Assembly (NCBI RefSeq): GCF_900105685.1 | Contig: NZ_LT629781.1 | Location: 2,356,001 to 2,420,000 of the forward strand | Source: Verrucomicrobium sp. GAS474 | Lineage (GTDB): Bacteria > Verrucomicrobiota > Verrucomicrobiia > Methylacidiphilales > GAS474 | Reading direction: 5' to 3' | Length of the DNA stretch: 64,000 bases | In this document: positions 8,883-18,055 of the stretch, in pieces | Layout of the letters: every line of letters starts with the position of its first letter | How positions within the stretch are numbered: position 1 is the first letter of the stretch | The notes under the pieces: model-generated | Database searches by the model: none | Told to the model about the DNA's origin: nothing | What the model saw: only the letters and a program-made list of their open reading frames with translations | Made by a program: the position numbers and the translations under genes

Positions 8883-9725
8883 ATGTCCCAAGCGCCGACC
8901 GCCCCCGCTCCCTCTTCCGAGTTGAAACCGATGACCCCGAAGGAAGGGGTTTTCGTCCTCCATCTTTTCTACCATCTCAACCGCGAGGGCTGGAACGTCC
9001 TGGCCCCCGACGAGCAGCGGGCGGGGAAGGAGCGGCTGACGGCGCTCCTCGACGGCCTGAAGGCGAGGGAAGGCTACCAGGCGACCTCCTTCGCCGTGGT
9101 GGCGCGAGCCGACTTCGGCTTCATGCTCGTCGGTGCCGACCTCCACGTTCTCCAGGAGACCGAGAAGCGGATCACCGCCGCCCTCGGCGCGGGAGTCCTC
9201 ATCCCGGCCTACACCTTCTTCTCCATGACGGAGCGGAGCGAGTACATCTCCTCCGAGGAGGAGTACGCCGCCGAGTTGAAGGGGCAGGGCCTCGCCGAGG
9301 ACTCCGAGGATTACATAAAGAAGATCGCCGAATTCCGGGTCCGCATCGAGAAATACGCCAAGGACCGCCTCTACCCGACGATCCCGGCCTGGGAATTCAT
9401 CAGCTTCTATCCGATGTCGAAGCGGCGGAACGTCGACCAGAATTGGTTCAGCCTCCCCCACGGCGCGCGGAAGGAGCTGATGAAGACCCACGCGACGACG
9501 GGACGGAAGTTCTCCGGCCGCATCCTCCAGATCATCACCGGCTCGACCGGCCTCGACGACTGGGAGTGGGGCGTCACGCTCTTCGCCCACGATCCCTACG
9601 AGATCAAGGCGATCGTCTACGAGATGCGCTTCGACGAGGTGAGCGCGCGGTACGCCGAGTTTGGCGAATTCTACAACGGCATCGTCCTCGCCCCGGCGGC
9701 GCTTTTTGAACGGGTCGGGATTTAG
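8883..9725 (+). CDS. chdC: Coproheme decarboxylase ChdC (HemQ, chlorite-dismutase family)
   Basis: Converts Fe-coproporphyrin III to heme b with hydrogen peroxide, the last step of the coproporphyrin-dependent heme pathway. The 280-residue protein has the actinobacterial/Gram-positive type layout: an N-terminal ferredoxin-like half, the catalytic Tyr segment FYPMSKRR near residue 178, then NWFSLPHGARKELMKTHATTGRKF containing the proximal heme His region, and the closing AHDPYEIKAIVYEMRFDE. This assignment over a true chlorite dismutase rests on YPMSKRR and HDPYE. No other heme gene is nearby. It is divergent from malQ with a 148 bp gap that may hold both promoters. Start ATG 8883. Confidence 0.9.
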   Translation: MSQAPTAPAPSSELKPMTPKEGVFVLHLFYHLNREGWNVLAPDEQRAGKERLTALLDGLKAREGYQATSFAVVARADFGFMLVGADLHVLQETEKRITAALGAGVLIPAYTFFSMTERSEYISSEEEYAAELKGQGLAEDSEDYIKKIAEFRVRIEKYAKDRLYPTIPAWEFISFYPMSKRRNVDQNWFSLPHGARKELMKTHATTGRKFSGRILQIITGSTGLDDWEWGVTLFAHDPYEIKAIVYEMRFDEVSARYAEFGEFYNGIVLAPAALFERVGI

Positions 9726-9743
9726 TCCCGCGCCGGTCCCGCG

Positions 9744-11873
9744 CTAATTCCTCAGCGAGAGATCGGGACCGAGGGTCGCGCCGCCGTAGGGCGGGACGAA
9801 GAGGGCGGCGCTCTGTTTCCCGTAGCGGACGGCGCACGACTTCCCCGCCGCGTTGCGGAGGTTGGCCGAAAGGAGCTTCCCGTCCTTCCAAGCGAGGTCG
9901 ATCTCGAAGCCGCCCCGCGCCCGGAGGCCCTTCACCTCGCCGTCCTTCCATTCGGGCGGCAGCGCGGGGAGGAGGACGAGTTCCCCGTTCTGGCTCTGCA
10001 CCAGCATCTCGGCGACGGCGGCGGTCAGGCCGAGGCTCCTGCCGAGGTCAAGCCCCACCGGGACGGGCTGGAGCAACGGGCGGAGCGCCTCGTGGGCACG
10101 CTTTCCGTCGCCGAGGCGGGCAAGGAGCAGGGCGGTCCAGGGGGCCGAAGGGGGTTCGCTCGCCGAGGCGGGGCCGGTCGGGAAGGTCGGCTCGAATTTG
10201 GCGGTGGCCTGGAGGCGGTGGCCGGGATAGAGGCCGAAGACTTCGCGGATCGGCGCGCCGTCGCTCCCCGGGACGACGAGTTTCTTGCGCAGCTCGTCGA
10301 TCTTTTTCCGGTAGTCGCCGTCGTTGCCGGTGAGTCGCGCCGCCTCGAGGTAGTTCGTGAAGAGATCCCAGACCGCCTCCTGGGTCCGGGCGTCGCCCTC
10401 GGGGAGGACGGCGAGCTTCCCGTCGGGCAGGGCCTTGAGATTGTCCTCCCAGAACTCGCAGGCCTCCTTCAGCACCGGATAGGCGAGGTTGCGGAGGTAA
10501 TCGAGGTCGCGGGTGAAGGCGTAGTGTTCCCAGAAGAGCTGGCAATACCAGGCGTTCGCCACCGGGTTCCACGGACCCCACTCGCCGCCGGAGAGGTCGT
10601 GCGAGGCGCGGAGCGCGAAGCCCCGGCCCGTCTTCCAGCCCGTGTCGGTCGCCTCGGCTGCCGCCTTCCGCCACGCGGGGAGCTGGCTGCGGACGAGGTC
10701 GATGAACGGCATCTGGCATTCGGCGAGGTTCGTGGTCTCGGCGGGCCAGTAGAACGTTTCGATCTCGCCGCTCAGGTGGGAGGTCGAGGGGCTCGTCTCG
10801 TTCGTGCTGCTCCAGAGCCCCTGCGCGGTCACCGGGAGGCCGGTCGGATTCGGGCCGGGGCCGGGCCGGGAGGAGGCGATCAGGAGGTAGCGGCCGTATT
10901 GGAACAGGAGTTCTTCCAGGTCGGGATCGAAGGTTTTTGCGGCGGCGATCCGTCGCGCGTCGGACGGGAGTGCCTGTTGCTCGGGCGTCGAGGTGCCGAG
11001 GCGGAGGGAGACGCGGTTGAAGAAGGCGTGGTAGTCGTCGAGGTGCTGGTTGCGGATATCGTTCCAGGGGCGGCCCGCGGCGCGGTTCATGAAGGCCGTC
11101 ACCCGGTCATGGGGCGGGGTGGTGCGGAAGGGCGGCGTGGCGAGGGGGTCGATCGCGTAATCGGTTCCCGCCGCGACGAGGAGGGTGAAGGCGTCGCATC
11201 CCTTGATCTCGAGGGAGGCCTTGTCGGTTCCGGGGGCGACGGTCCCGGCCTTGCCCTCCTTCGCGACGACGATCTGGTATTCGTATTGGAGCCCGTTGGG
11301 CAGCTTTCCCGCGACGGTCAGGCGGTTGCCGTCGGCGGTGACGGTCCCCTGGTGGGAGTCGGCGATCGCGACGGTGGCGGTCTCGGCACCCCCGCCGTTC
11401 TTGTCGGCGGTGTAGCGGACGGCGAGGACGTTGGCCGGGGCGTTGGCGAGGTACTCCCGCGTGTAATGGACGCCCCCCGCCGTGTACTCGACCCGGACGA
11501 GGCCGTCGCCGAGGTCGAGGGCGCTCCGGTAATCGGTCGCCGCCCCGCTCTCGTGGCCGGGGAAGGTGACGGCGAGGTCGCCGAGGAAGTGGAGCGCCGT
11601 CTTCTCGTCCTTGTCGGTGGCGCCCGACCAGAGGCTGTTCTCGGAGAGGGTGAGGCGGTCCTTCCCCGTCCCGCAGCCGAGCAGCGCCCCGATCCGGCCA
11701 TTGCCGATGGGGATCGCGTCGCGGAGCGGCGGCCCTTTCTCCGGGGCCGGGGCGTCGTAGCGGAGGAGGAGGTCGCTGGCGGAAAGGGAGAGAAGGGAGG
11801 AAAAGAGCGCCAGCGCGGCGAGGCCGAAGCGGCCCGGCCCTCCCGAATATCCCATGCGTTCCGTGCGTCCCAT
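9744..11873 (-). CDS. GH95-like protein (alpha-L-fucosidase fold), divergent catalytic region
   Basis: The N-terminal domain is clearly GH95: [15 protein letters not shown] followed by [10 protein letters not shown], and later [14 protein letters not shown] and [11 protein letters not shown] in the alpha/alpha barrel. GH95 enzymes remove alpha-1,2-fucose or galactose from host or algal glycans. The protein is 709 residues, shorter than the usual 750-800. Several catalytic segments do not match: the usual HNTD is RASHDLSG, the SPEN region is LPEGD, the HRHxSHLYGLYPG block is reduced to FGLYPG, and the FQIDGNFGGTAG block is [12 protein letters not shown]. It may be inactive or have changed specificity. 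A signal peptide ([17 protein letters not shown]) follows; ATG at 11873 or 11855 could start it. Confidence 0.8.
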   Translation of the reverse strand: MGRTERMGYSGGPGRFGLAALALFSSLLSLSASDLLLRYDAPAPEKGPPLRDAIPIGNGRIGALLGCGTGKDRLTLSENSLWSGATDKDEKTALHFLGDLAVTFPGHESGAATDYRSALDLGDGLVRVEYTAGGVHYTREYLANAPANVLAVRYTADKNGGGAETATVAIADSHQGTVTADGNRLTVAGKLPNGLQYEYQIVVAKEGKAGTVAPGTDKASLEIKGCDAFTLLVAAGTDYAIDPLATPPFRTTPPHDRVTAFMNRAAGRPWNDIRNQHLDDYHAFFNRVSLRLGTSTPEQQALPSDARRIAAAKTFDPDLEELLFQYGRYLLIASSRPGPGPNPTGLPVTAQGLWSSTNETSPSTSHLSGEIETFYWPAETTNLAECQMPFIDLVRSQLPAWRKAAAEATDTGWKTGRGFALRASHDLSGGEWGPWNPVANAWYCQLFWEHYAFTRDLDYLRNLAYPVLKEACEFWEDNLKALPDGKLAVLPEGDARTQEAVWDLFTNYLEAARLTGNDGDYRKKIDELRKKLVVPGSDGAPIREVFGLYPGHRLQATAKFEPTFPTGPASASEPPSAPWTALLLARLGDGKRAHEALRPLLQPVPVGLDLGRSLGLTAAVAEMLVQSQNGELVLLPALPPEWKDGEVKGLRARGGFEIDLAWKDGKLLSANLRNAAGKSCAVRYGKQSAALFVPPYGGATLGPDLSLRN

Positions 11874-12015
11874 GAATGGAAAAGGTGAAGGAATCTCGAA
11901 TGAAATTCCTGTAGGACTCTGCGCCTGCGGGGTGTTGGTGGCAATACTTTTGCCTGCCGGAAGGGATTGAAAGAAGGGCTGTACAACCTGCGGAAAGAGG
12001 GTAGAAAGAACTCCC

Positions 12016-12837
12016 ATGCGTTTCTTCGGTGCCACGGTGGGAAGCGGTCTTGCCCGGGCGGTCGTGGTTCCGTTGTGGATCGTTCCGCTGGTGCTGGGCG
12101 GATGCGCCTCGGTCGGCGTCTCCCCGGTCAGCGAGGCCGACGTGAGCAAGGCGAAAGCCGATGCCCCCAAGCCGAAGATTCTCTACGTCTCCCCCTTCAC
12201 CTTCGAGCGGTGCGCGTTGAACGTCGACCGCGAGGGGGATGAACTCGAGAAATTCAAGGCCGACCTCTCCGCCGCCTTCGCGAGCGACGTGGCGCAGCGC
12301 CTCGTCGACATCGAGGCCGCCCCCCCTTGCAACCTCCTCGTCGCCGGGAAACCGCCCCATGCCCCGCAGGCCGCATGGTGGGTCACGGGCCGCTTCACCC
12401 GGATCAACCAGGGGAGCCGCGCGCTGCGGGCCCTGGTCGGCTTCGGCAGCGGCGGGACGAAGTTCGAGACCGAGGTCCAGGTCTACGACCTCGCCGCCGA
12501 CAGCATGAAGCCGTTCCTCACCTTTGTCACCTCGGGCGGCAGCGGGGCGATGAAGGGGGCCCTCATCGGGATCGACCTGATCTCGATGCCCGCCAGTGCC
12601 GGGCTGGGGAGCATCGCCGGGCTCTCCGACGACCGGAACCGGACGGCCCGGATGATCGCCGCCTATGTCTCGGAGCAGCTCGCCTCGCGCGGCGTGATCC
12701 CGTGGACCTCGGTCAAGGAAGCGAAGCGCCTCGATGCGGAGGACTCCGGAGCCGTCGAGGGGGACCAGCCGCCCTCCGATGCGGGACAGGCGGGAACGTC
12801 CCCGCTCCATGCGGCCTCGGGGACGAAAAGGAAATAA
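12016..12837 (+). CDS. DUF4410-type lipoprotein
   Basis: A 273-residue lipoprotein. The signal peptide has a hydrophobic core ([11 protein letters not shown]) and a lipobox LGGC, giving lipidation at about Cys30. The body contains the DUF4410 signature: [20 protein letters not shown] followed by [17 protein letters not shown], a fold thought to bind or assemble at the envelope. The C-terminal 40 residues are Asp/Gly/Ser-rich and probably disordered. Function of DUF4410 is unknown. It is divergent from the GH95-like gene (142 bp apart) and ends 6 bp before the end of the convergent NasS-like gene, with no intrinsic terminator seen. Confidence 0.8.
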   Translation: MRFFGATVGSGLARAVVVPLWIVPLVLGGCASVGVSPVSEADVSKAKADAPKPKILYVSPFTFERCALNVDREGDELEKFKADLSAAFASDVAQRLVDIEAAPPCNLLVAGKPPHAPQAAWWVTGRFTRINQGSRALRALVGFGSGGTKFETEVQVYDLAADSMKPFLTFVTSGGSGAMKGALIGIDLISMPASAGLGSIAGLSDDRNRTARMIAAYVSEQLASRGVIPWTSVKEAKRLDAEDSGAVEGDQPPSDAGQAGTSPLHAASGTKRK

Positions 12838-12843
12838 CAGGCT

Positions 12844-13938
12844 CTAGATCAAAACCGCCTGCCGGGGGCAGAGCTTTTCGGCCTCGGCAAAGAGGTCGGA
12901 GCGGAAGACCGAGTCGATGAGGTAATTCGCCCCCTGTCGCAGTTCGGGGGGGAGGACGCCGGCGGCGATCATCTCCCCCAGCACCCACGCCCCTTTGTCC
13001 TGGCTGGGGCGGTTGGCGTCGTGGGCGTGGAAGCTGAGGGCGGCGGGAAGGGATTCCGCGGGGGGGAGGAGCTGCTCGACGAAGGCTTTCTTCATGTGGA
13101 GGTAGGGCCGCTCGGAAAGGATATCGGCCATCTCGGTCCGGTTCTCGGGGGCATCGCACCATCGGCACGCCTCGAGGACGGCGGCGACGAGGCTCAGATG
13201 CTCCTCCCGGCGGCCTCCCGCCATCTCCCCGCGCACCAGGAGGATCTTGTCGGGATGGCCGGGGGAGAAGTCGGAGCCGAGGGCGATCCGTTCCGCCGTT
13301 CCCGCTTCCTGGACCATCGTCCCCCACGGCTCGCTCAGGCAGAAGCCGTCGATCTCCCCGTCCCGGAGGGCGGCGGGAATCTCCTTCGGCAGCAGCGACC
13401 GCCAGACGACCCCGTCCCGGGGATCGATGCCCGATGCCGCCAGCCAGCGGCGAAGGACGTAATAGTGGGCGGAAAAAGGGGAGACGTAGCCGAAGACCGG
13501 CTTGCCCAGGCCCGTCTCCTTCCCCCGGCTCTCGAAGAGGCCGTCCCGGATCGCCCGGAGGAGGTCGGCGCCGTGGCGGATGCCCTTCTCGACGAGGGAA
13601 CGGGAAAAGAAGATGGCGTTGCCGTGGATATTGGTGACCAGGGCCGTGAAGACCGACATGGGGAGGTAGCCGCCGACGCCGAGCTTCAGGCCGAAGCCCA
13701 TCCCGACGGGGGAGTGGGCGGCGTCGATCTCCTTGTCGGCCATCCGGTGTTGGAGGATCTTCCAATCGTCCTCCCGGACGAGGCTCACCTCGAGGCCGTG
13801 CTTGCGGAAGAACCCCATCTCCTTCGCCGCGATCACCGGGGCCGCGTCGACCATCGGCAGGAAGCCGATCTGGACCCGCGTCGGGAAGCGGACGCGGGGC
13901 GAGGTTTTGCGGACAGGTTTGAATCCCAACGGGGCCAT
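12844..13938 (-). CDS. NrtA/CmpA-family nitrate-binding-like protein lacking a signal peptide (NasS-like)
   Basis: Periplasmic-binding-protein fold of the nitrate/nitrite/bicarbonate family: IGFLPMVDAAPVIAAKEMGFF, LVREDDW, DAAHSPVGM, NIHGNAI and SEPWGTMV follow in order. The 364-residue protein begins MAPLGFKPVRKTSPRV with no hydrophobic segment, so it is predicted to be cytoplasmic. That, plus the LVRE-DW and DAAH segments, resembles NasS, the cytoplasmic nitrate sensor that holds the antiterminator NasT in check. No NasT, permease or ATPase gene lies beside it, so transport is unlikely and a sensing role is inferred. ATG at 13938 is used; an upstream in-frame start at 13983 adds only 15 residues including cysteines. 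Confidence 0.75.
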   Translation of the reverse strand: MAPLGFKPVRKTSPRVRFPTRVQIGFLPMVDAAPVIAAKEMGFFRKHGLEVSLVREDDWKILQHRMADKEIDAAHSPVGMGFGLKLGVGGYLPMSVFTALVTNIHGNAIFFSRSLVEKGIRHGADLLRAIRDGLFESRGKETGLGKPVFGYVSPFSAHYYVLRRWLAASGIDPRDGVVWRSLLPKEIPAALRDGEIDGFCLSEPWGTMVQEAGTAERIALGSDFSPGHPDKILLVRGEMAGGRREEHLSLVAAVLEACRWCDAPENRTEMADILSERPYLHMKKAFVEQLLPPAESLPAALSFHAHDANRPSQDKGAWVLGEMIAAGVLPPELRQGANYLIDSVFRSDLFAEAEKLCPRQAVLI

Positions 13939-14118
13939 GTTTCGTGATAAGCAACAGGTATGCCACTCTTCCGCTCTTACCACCGTCTTGATGAATGAAT
14001 TGTTTCGACCCGTGCAATGAATGAAATTGATTCAGAGTAAAACAGTAAAAGGAGAGTAAATGAAGGTCATCGAACTTCTTACTTCCACTTTTTCCGTCTT
14101 CTGCTATGAAATCGTTCC

Positions 14119-14442
14119 ATGCATCGGATGCACTCTATTCTTCTTCTGGCGATCGCCGTTGTTTTTGCCTCCTGCTCGACGCCGATTACGAAGCGTTCTC
14201 AGAAGCTCCAGCAGGGCATGACCCAGGCTCAGGTGAAGCAGGTCCTCGGCAGCGACTACATCGTGAAGGCGACGAAGCCGAACAGCGAAGGCAAGACCAT
14301 CTCCCTCTGGGAATACATGGACGGCAACGGCAACATCTACGATCTCTATTTCAAGGACGACAGCCTCGTCCAGTGGGGAAACCCGGCTTCCCTCAAGACG
14401 AATATCGACGTCCAGGGCGGCGCTCCGGCCCCGACCAACTAA
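14119..14442 (+). CDS. SmpA/OmlA-like small lipoprotein
   Basis: A 107-residue protein with a short signal peptide and lipobox FASC near residue 19, followed by TPITKRSQKLQQGMTQAQVKQVLG. The GMTxAQVxxVLG segment is the signature of the SmpA/OmlA (BamE-like) family, small outer-membrane lipoproteins that help maintain the envelope; a YDLYFKDDSLVQW segment follows, as in that family. Two in-frame ATGs (14119, 14128) could be the start. It ends 18 bp before a strong intrinsic terminator. Whether it is part of a Bam complex cannot be told from the window. Confidence 0.8.
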   Translation: MHRMHSILLLAIAVVFASCSTPITKRSQKLQQGMTQAQVKQVLGSDYIVKATKPNSEGKTISLWEYMDGNGNIYDLYFKDDSLVQWGNPASLKTNIDVQGGAPAPTN

Positions 14443-14460
14443 GGTTTCGATCCGATACGA

Positions 14461-14488
14461 AAAAAAGCCCCGGAAACGGGGCTTTTTT
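14461..14488 (+). terminator. Intrinsic terminator after the small lipoprotein
   Basis: Perfect stem AAAAAAGCCCCG / CGGGGCTTTTTT with a GAAA tetraloop and a T-tract. It is symmetric in A/T-tract and could also stop transcription from the minus strand, where the YbjQ gene ends about 40 bp away. Confidence 0.9.
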
Positions 14489-14529
14489 GTTGGGCTAAAG
14501 GCGGCCTTAAGCGGGCTTCAAGGAAGGCT

Positions 14530-14871
14530 TCAGGGACGATTCTCGATCGTCTCGACGACCACGGCGGTGCCGTAGCAGAGGACTTCGGTCGCCCCGTCCA
14601 TGATCTCCGTGGCGTCGTAGCGGAGGCCGATCACCGCATTGCCCCCCAGGGCCTTGGCGTGTTTCAGCGCCTTTTCGAGGGCCTCCTCGCGGGCCTTTTC
14701 GCAGAGGCTCTCCAGGAGGGTGATGTTTCCTCCGAAGAACATCTGGATCGAGGCCCCGATGTTCCCCAAGGCCGAGCGGGAGCGGACGACCACGCCCCGG
14801 ACGACGCCGAGGTTTTCGGTGATCCGGTAGCCGGGGAGTTCGGTCGCGGTGGTCGTCAGATCGTGTTCCAT
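14530..14871 (-). CDS. YbjQ family (UPF0145) protein
   Basis: A 113-residue protein of the YbjQ/UPF0145 family, which forms ring-shaped oligomers and is sometimes called a putative heavy-metal-binding domain. Visible marks are [18 protein letters not shown] at residues 14-31, [15 protein letters not shown] and [12 protein letters not shown], followed by [12 protein letters not shown] at the C-terminus. There is no signal peptide, so it is cytoplasmic. The family's physiological role is unknown. It is convergent with the small lipoprotein across the terminator at 14461-14488, and divergent from the FecR-domain gene 98 bp away. Confidence 0.85.
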   Translation of the reverse strand: MEHDLTTTATELPGYRITENLGVVRGVVVRSRSALGNIGASIQMFFGGNITLLESLCEKAREEALEKALKHAKALGGNAVIGLRYDATEIMDGATEVLCYGTAVVVETIENRP

Positions 14872-14969
14872 GAGGGAAAGGATGCCTCAAAAACGGGGGA
14901 TGACAAACGGCTTTTCATCCGTTAGCCTTCGCTCCATAAGGGACTTCCACAGGAAAGGAAAGAGGTTAT

Positions 14970-15614
14970 ATGAACGACTTGATTTTGAAACGAACGGCTA
15001 AGGGCATCGCCCTTCTCCTGATTTTGGGCCTCTGCGGCACCGTTGCCACGGCCGGCCTCATGGCCGCTCCGGTCGATGCCGTAGCGAAGAAGCCCTCCGG
15101 CTCGGTTCAGGCGGCCCTTCCCGGCGGTGATTTCGCCAAGGTGACCGACGGCCAGAAGCTCCCCTCCGGCACGACGATCAAGACCGGCGCCGACGCCTCC
15201 GTGATCCTGGTCACCACGCCCGGCACCGGCGTCCGCGTCGAGGAAAACACGACGATCAAGATCGACAATCTCCAGTTCGCCAAGACCTCCGACGGCATTT
15301 CCCAGCGGAAGGCGACCGTCGACGTCCAGAACGGGACCGTCAGCTGCCTCATCGACCACAGCACCCCCGACGTCACCGACTTCGTCGTCAAGACCCCGCA
15401 GGGATCGGCGGCCGCCCGCGGAACCTTCTACGGCGTCTCCGTCGTCAACGGCCAGTCGTTCGTGAAAGTCGCCGAAGGCAAGGTCGGCGTCGCGGCGAAG
15501 GTCGCCAAGAAGGATGACAAGCCGAAGGACGGCAAGCCTGCCACGGCGGTCGACAAGGCGAACGCCGATCAGGCCGCGCCCGTGCCGCAGCCGGAGAAGA
15601 AGCCCGCGATCTAG
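14970..15614 (+). CDS. FecR-domain exported protein
   Basis: A 214-residue exported protein with a signal peptide (GIALLLILGLCGTVATAGLMA, cleavage near residue 28). The core is a FecR domain: GDFAKVTDGQKLPSGTTIKTG, then TTPGTGVRVEENTTIKIDN and VKTPQGSAAARGTFYGV, as in FecR proteins that sense or present signals in the periplasm. The last 40 residues are Lys/Ala/Pro-rich and probably disordered. A good ribosome site (AGAGG) sits 6 nt before ATG 14970. FecR domains without a sigma factor next to them often accompany CHASE2 cyclases, and here the CHASE2 cyclase gene converges on it across a shared terminator. Confidence 0.82.
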   Translation: MNDLILKRTAKGIALLLILGLCGTVATAGLMAAPVDAVAKKPSGSVQAALPGGDFAKVTDGQKLPSGTTIKTGADASVILVTTPGTGVRVEENTTIKIDNLQFAKTSDGISQRKATVDVQNGTVSCLIDHSTPDVTDFVVKTPQGSAAARGTFYGVSVVNGQSFVKVAEGKVGVAAKVAKKDDKPKDGKPATAVDKANADQAAPVPQPEKKPAI

Positions 15615-15631
15615 TGCTTCGTCCGATGACG

Positions 15632-15661
15632 AAAAAGGCGGGACCCAGGTCCCGCCTTTTT
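15632..15661. terminator. Bidirectional intrinsic terminator between FecR-domain and CHASE2 genes
   Basis: Stem AAAAAGGCGGGACC / GGTCCCGCCTTTTT with a two-base CA gap, so the hairpin is nearly symmetric with A- and T-tracts on both sides. It lies between convergent stops at 15614 and 15687 and can serve both genes. Confidence 0.9.
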
Positions 15662-15686
15662 CGTTTCTGCGTCGAACCGGAGCGGC

Positions 15687-17912
15687 TTACTTGCTGTCCA
15701 GTTTCAGGACGCCGTTCCACTTCTCGTCCGGCGGATCGATCAGCAGCTTGCGCGCATCCTCCAGGTACTGAAGCGTGCAGAAATCGTCGGCCACCGTTTT
15801 CAGGCACTCCTCGAAGCAGGCGATCGCCTCGGTGAATTTCCGCTCGAGGTAGAGGTCGAAGCCCTTCTCGTAGAGGTCGACCCAGGCGGCGTCGGTCCTT
15901 CCGTTCGGGGCGGCTTTCTCCTCGAAGACCTCGTAGGCGCGGATCGGCTTCGTCTTCCCCTTCACGACGAGGAGGCCGATGCTGCGGAGGCGGAACTCCC
16001 CGTCGAGGAGTTCGTGGACCGATTCGCCGATGACGAGGTCGGTATGGAACTGCTTCGTCACGCCTTCGAGGCGGGAGGCGAGGTTCACCGCGTCGCCGAT
16101 GACGGTGAATTCGAGCTTCTGGCCTTCGGCCCCGATGTTCCCGACGACGACGGTGCCGTGGTTCAGCCCCATCCCGATGTGGAAGTCGAAGAGGCCGCGC
16201 TCCCGGCGGAGCTTGTTGAGCTCGATGAGTTCCTCGCGCATCTCGACGGCGGAGCGGACCGCCTTCTTCGCGTCGGCCTTGATGTCGCTCGGGAGGACGT
16301 CGCCCCAGACCGCCATGACGGCGTCGCCGATGAACTTGTGGAGGGTGCCGTCGTTGACGATGACGCGGTTGACCATCCGGACGAAGTACTCGTTGAGCTG
16401 GCTGATGAGTTCCTGGACCCCCATGTTTTCGCTGAACGTGGAGAAGCTGCGGATGTCGGAGAAGAAGATCGTCACCGGCTTGCTCTCGCCGCCCAGCTTC
16501 ACGTTCTCCGGGCTCTTCAGCAACTGCTGCATGACGTTGTCGGAAACGAAGGAGCCGAAGACCCCCTTGATCGCTTCCTTCGACGCCTGCTCTTCGAGCC
16601 ACCGGAGGACGATGGAACCGAAGTGGATCAGGAAGAAGGCCCCCAGCGGCCAGAACGCCGGATAGAGGATGCTCTTCTTCCAGAAGACGACATAGATCGC
16701 GACGGAATAGATCGCCCCGATCGCCAGCGGCAGGAGAACGGCGACGGTCGTCGACGCCTTGCGCGTGTAGAAGAGGGTGCCGTAGGCGACGGGAATCCAG
16801 CCGAGGACGACCCAGAACCAGGGGACGAGGGTGAGGAAGTCCTGTTTCAGGATATTGTCGATGAGGTTCATGTGAACCATGACGAGGGGGCTGTTCACGG
16901 AGCCCTTGATGTCGGCGCCAACGGGTGTGGGGCCCAGGTCGGTCGCGCCCTCGGCGGAGGCACCCACCATCAGGATCTTGCCGTCCAAGGCGGGGTACTT
17001 GGTCGGCCAGGGGATGCCGTCCGAATGCATGTCGGCCAGAAAAGTGACGACCTTGGTGTAGGGGATGGCCTTGAAGGAGCTTTTGCTGCGGTAGTTGATC
17101 CATGCTTCCCCCGCCTCGTTGATGGGGACGCGGACGACGTCGAGGTCGGGATCGGCGGTGCGGAACTCGACGTTCTTGCCGAGGTTGATGACGACGTTGC
17201 TCGGCTTCAGTTTCCAGTATCGCATCACGGTCTGCGTGACGAGGCTGGGGTAAAGCTTGTCTCCGACGCGGACGACGAGGGGGAGCCTGCGCCGCATGCC
17301 GTCGGTGGGATCGGGATGGGCATCGGCGAAGCCGGTGTAGGCGACGTTGGCGAGGGCGGGGACGGGGAACTTCGCGGCGGGGTCCTTGTAATCGACCTTG
17401 GAGAGATCGCCGGTGATTTTGGTGAAGGGAAGGGTGAGGCCGGGGACGTCGGGAGGATAGCCGACGGGACGAGGGTCGTCGTCCATGTTCGCGGCGAGGA
17501 CGACCGGAGTGCTCCCGGCGATGCCTGCGATGGCTTTGGCGAAGATCTTGTCCTCTTCGACCTTCGGCTCGGTGAAGAGGATATCCCAGCTGATGACGGC
17601 GGGTTCCACCTGTTTCAGAAGCTCGACGAACGTGCCGTGGACGTTGCGCGGCCAAGGCCAGAAACCGATGTTGCGGATGGAAAGCTCGTCGGCCGAGACG
17701 AGGATGAGGTCTTTGCTGGCGGGGGGATCGTATTTCTGGCGGAGCTGGAATCGGATATCAATCAGCTTGTTCTCGATCCCCAGGAAGAAGGGAATCTGCT
17801 GGAGGCCGATGAAGAGAAGGAGCGCCAGGGGCGGGGCGAGGAGGTGATAGCTGCCGTCCTTCGCCGATTTCCAGAGCCGGCTCAGTTTCCCTGCCGTGAT
17901 TTCCGTTCCCAT
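15687..17912 (-). CDS. CHASE2-domain class III adenylate/guanylate cyclase
   Basis: A 741-residue inner-membrane cyclase making cAMP or a related nucleotide. After one N-terminal helix (LAPPLALLLFIGLQQ) comes an extracytoplasmic CHASE2 sensor (ENKLIDIRFQLRQKYDPP, WPWPRNVHGTFVELL, then the GASAEGATDLGPTP end). Three closely spaced helices (about residues 360-440) lead to the catalytic domain. It has FFSDIRSF and HKFIGDAVMAVW with metal-binding Asp residues, and VIGDAVNLASRLEG carrying the transition-state Asn/Arg. The Lys in HKFIGD favours ATP. A TPR-like tail (AWVDLYEKGFDLYLERKF) follows. It shares a terminator with the FecR gene and is divergent from the TpsB gene (143 bp), suggesting one envelope module. 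Confidence 0.9.
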   Translation of the reverse strand: MGTEITAGKLSRLWKSAKDGSYHLLAPPLALLLFIGLQQIPFFLGIENKLIDIRFQLRQKYDPPASKDLILVSADELSIRNIGFWPWPRNVHGTFVELLKQVEPAVISWDILFTEPKVEEDKIFAKAIAGIAGSTPVVLAANMDDDPRPVGYPPDVPGLTLPFTKITGDLSKVDYKDPAAKFPVPALANVAYTGFADAHPDPTDGMRRRLPLVVRVGDKLYPSLVTQTVMRYWKLKPSNVVINLGKNVEFRTADPDLDVVRVPINEAGEAWINYRSKSSFKAIPYTKVVTFLADMHSDGIPWPTKYPALDGKILMVGASAEGATDLGPTPVGADIKGSVNSPLVMVHMNLIDNILKQDFLTLVPWFWVVLGWIPVAYGTLFYTRKASTTVAVLLPLAIGAIYSVAIYVVFWKKSILYPAFWPLGAFFLIHFGSIVLRWLEEQASKEAIKGVFGSFVSDNVMQQLLKSPENVKLGGESKPVTIFFSDIRSFSTFSENMGVQELISQLNEYFVRMVNRVIVNDGTLHKFIGDAVMAVWGDVLPSDIKADAKKAVRSAVEMREELIELNKLRRERGLFDFHIGMGLNHGTVVVGNIGAEGQKLEFTVIGDAVNLASRLEGVTKQFHTDLVIGESVHELLDGEFRLRSIGLLVVKGKTKPIRAYEVFEEKAAPNGRTDAAWVDLYEKGFDLYLERKFTEAIACFEECLKTVADDFCTLQYLEDARKLLIDPPDEKWNGVLKLDSK

Positions 17913-18055
17913 GGCCTACCGGAATATCCCGGTTCCCTTGCGGAGACAAGCGTTGGCTCTCTTTTATTTAACGGAAGTAAGGAAAAATCATTTTTCGTGA
18001 GGAAAATGTTTGTCACTTCTAATGGTACAGCTAGAACCTCCTAGGGTTTCATTAG

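Noticed and set aside
6756-9590. A 944-residue minus frame across malQ and chdC
   Set aside because: The protein is Arg/Pro-rich without motifs and overlaps two well-supported genes in other frames.
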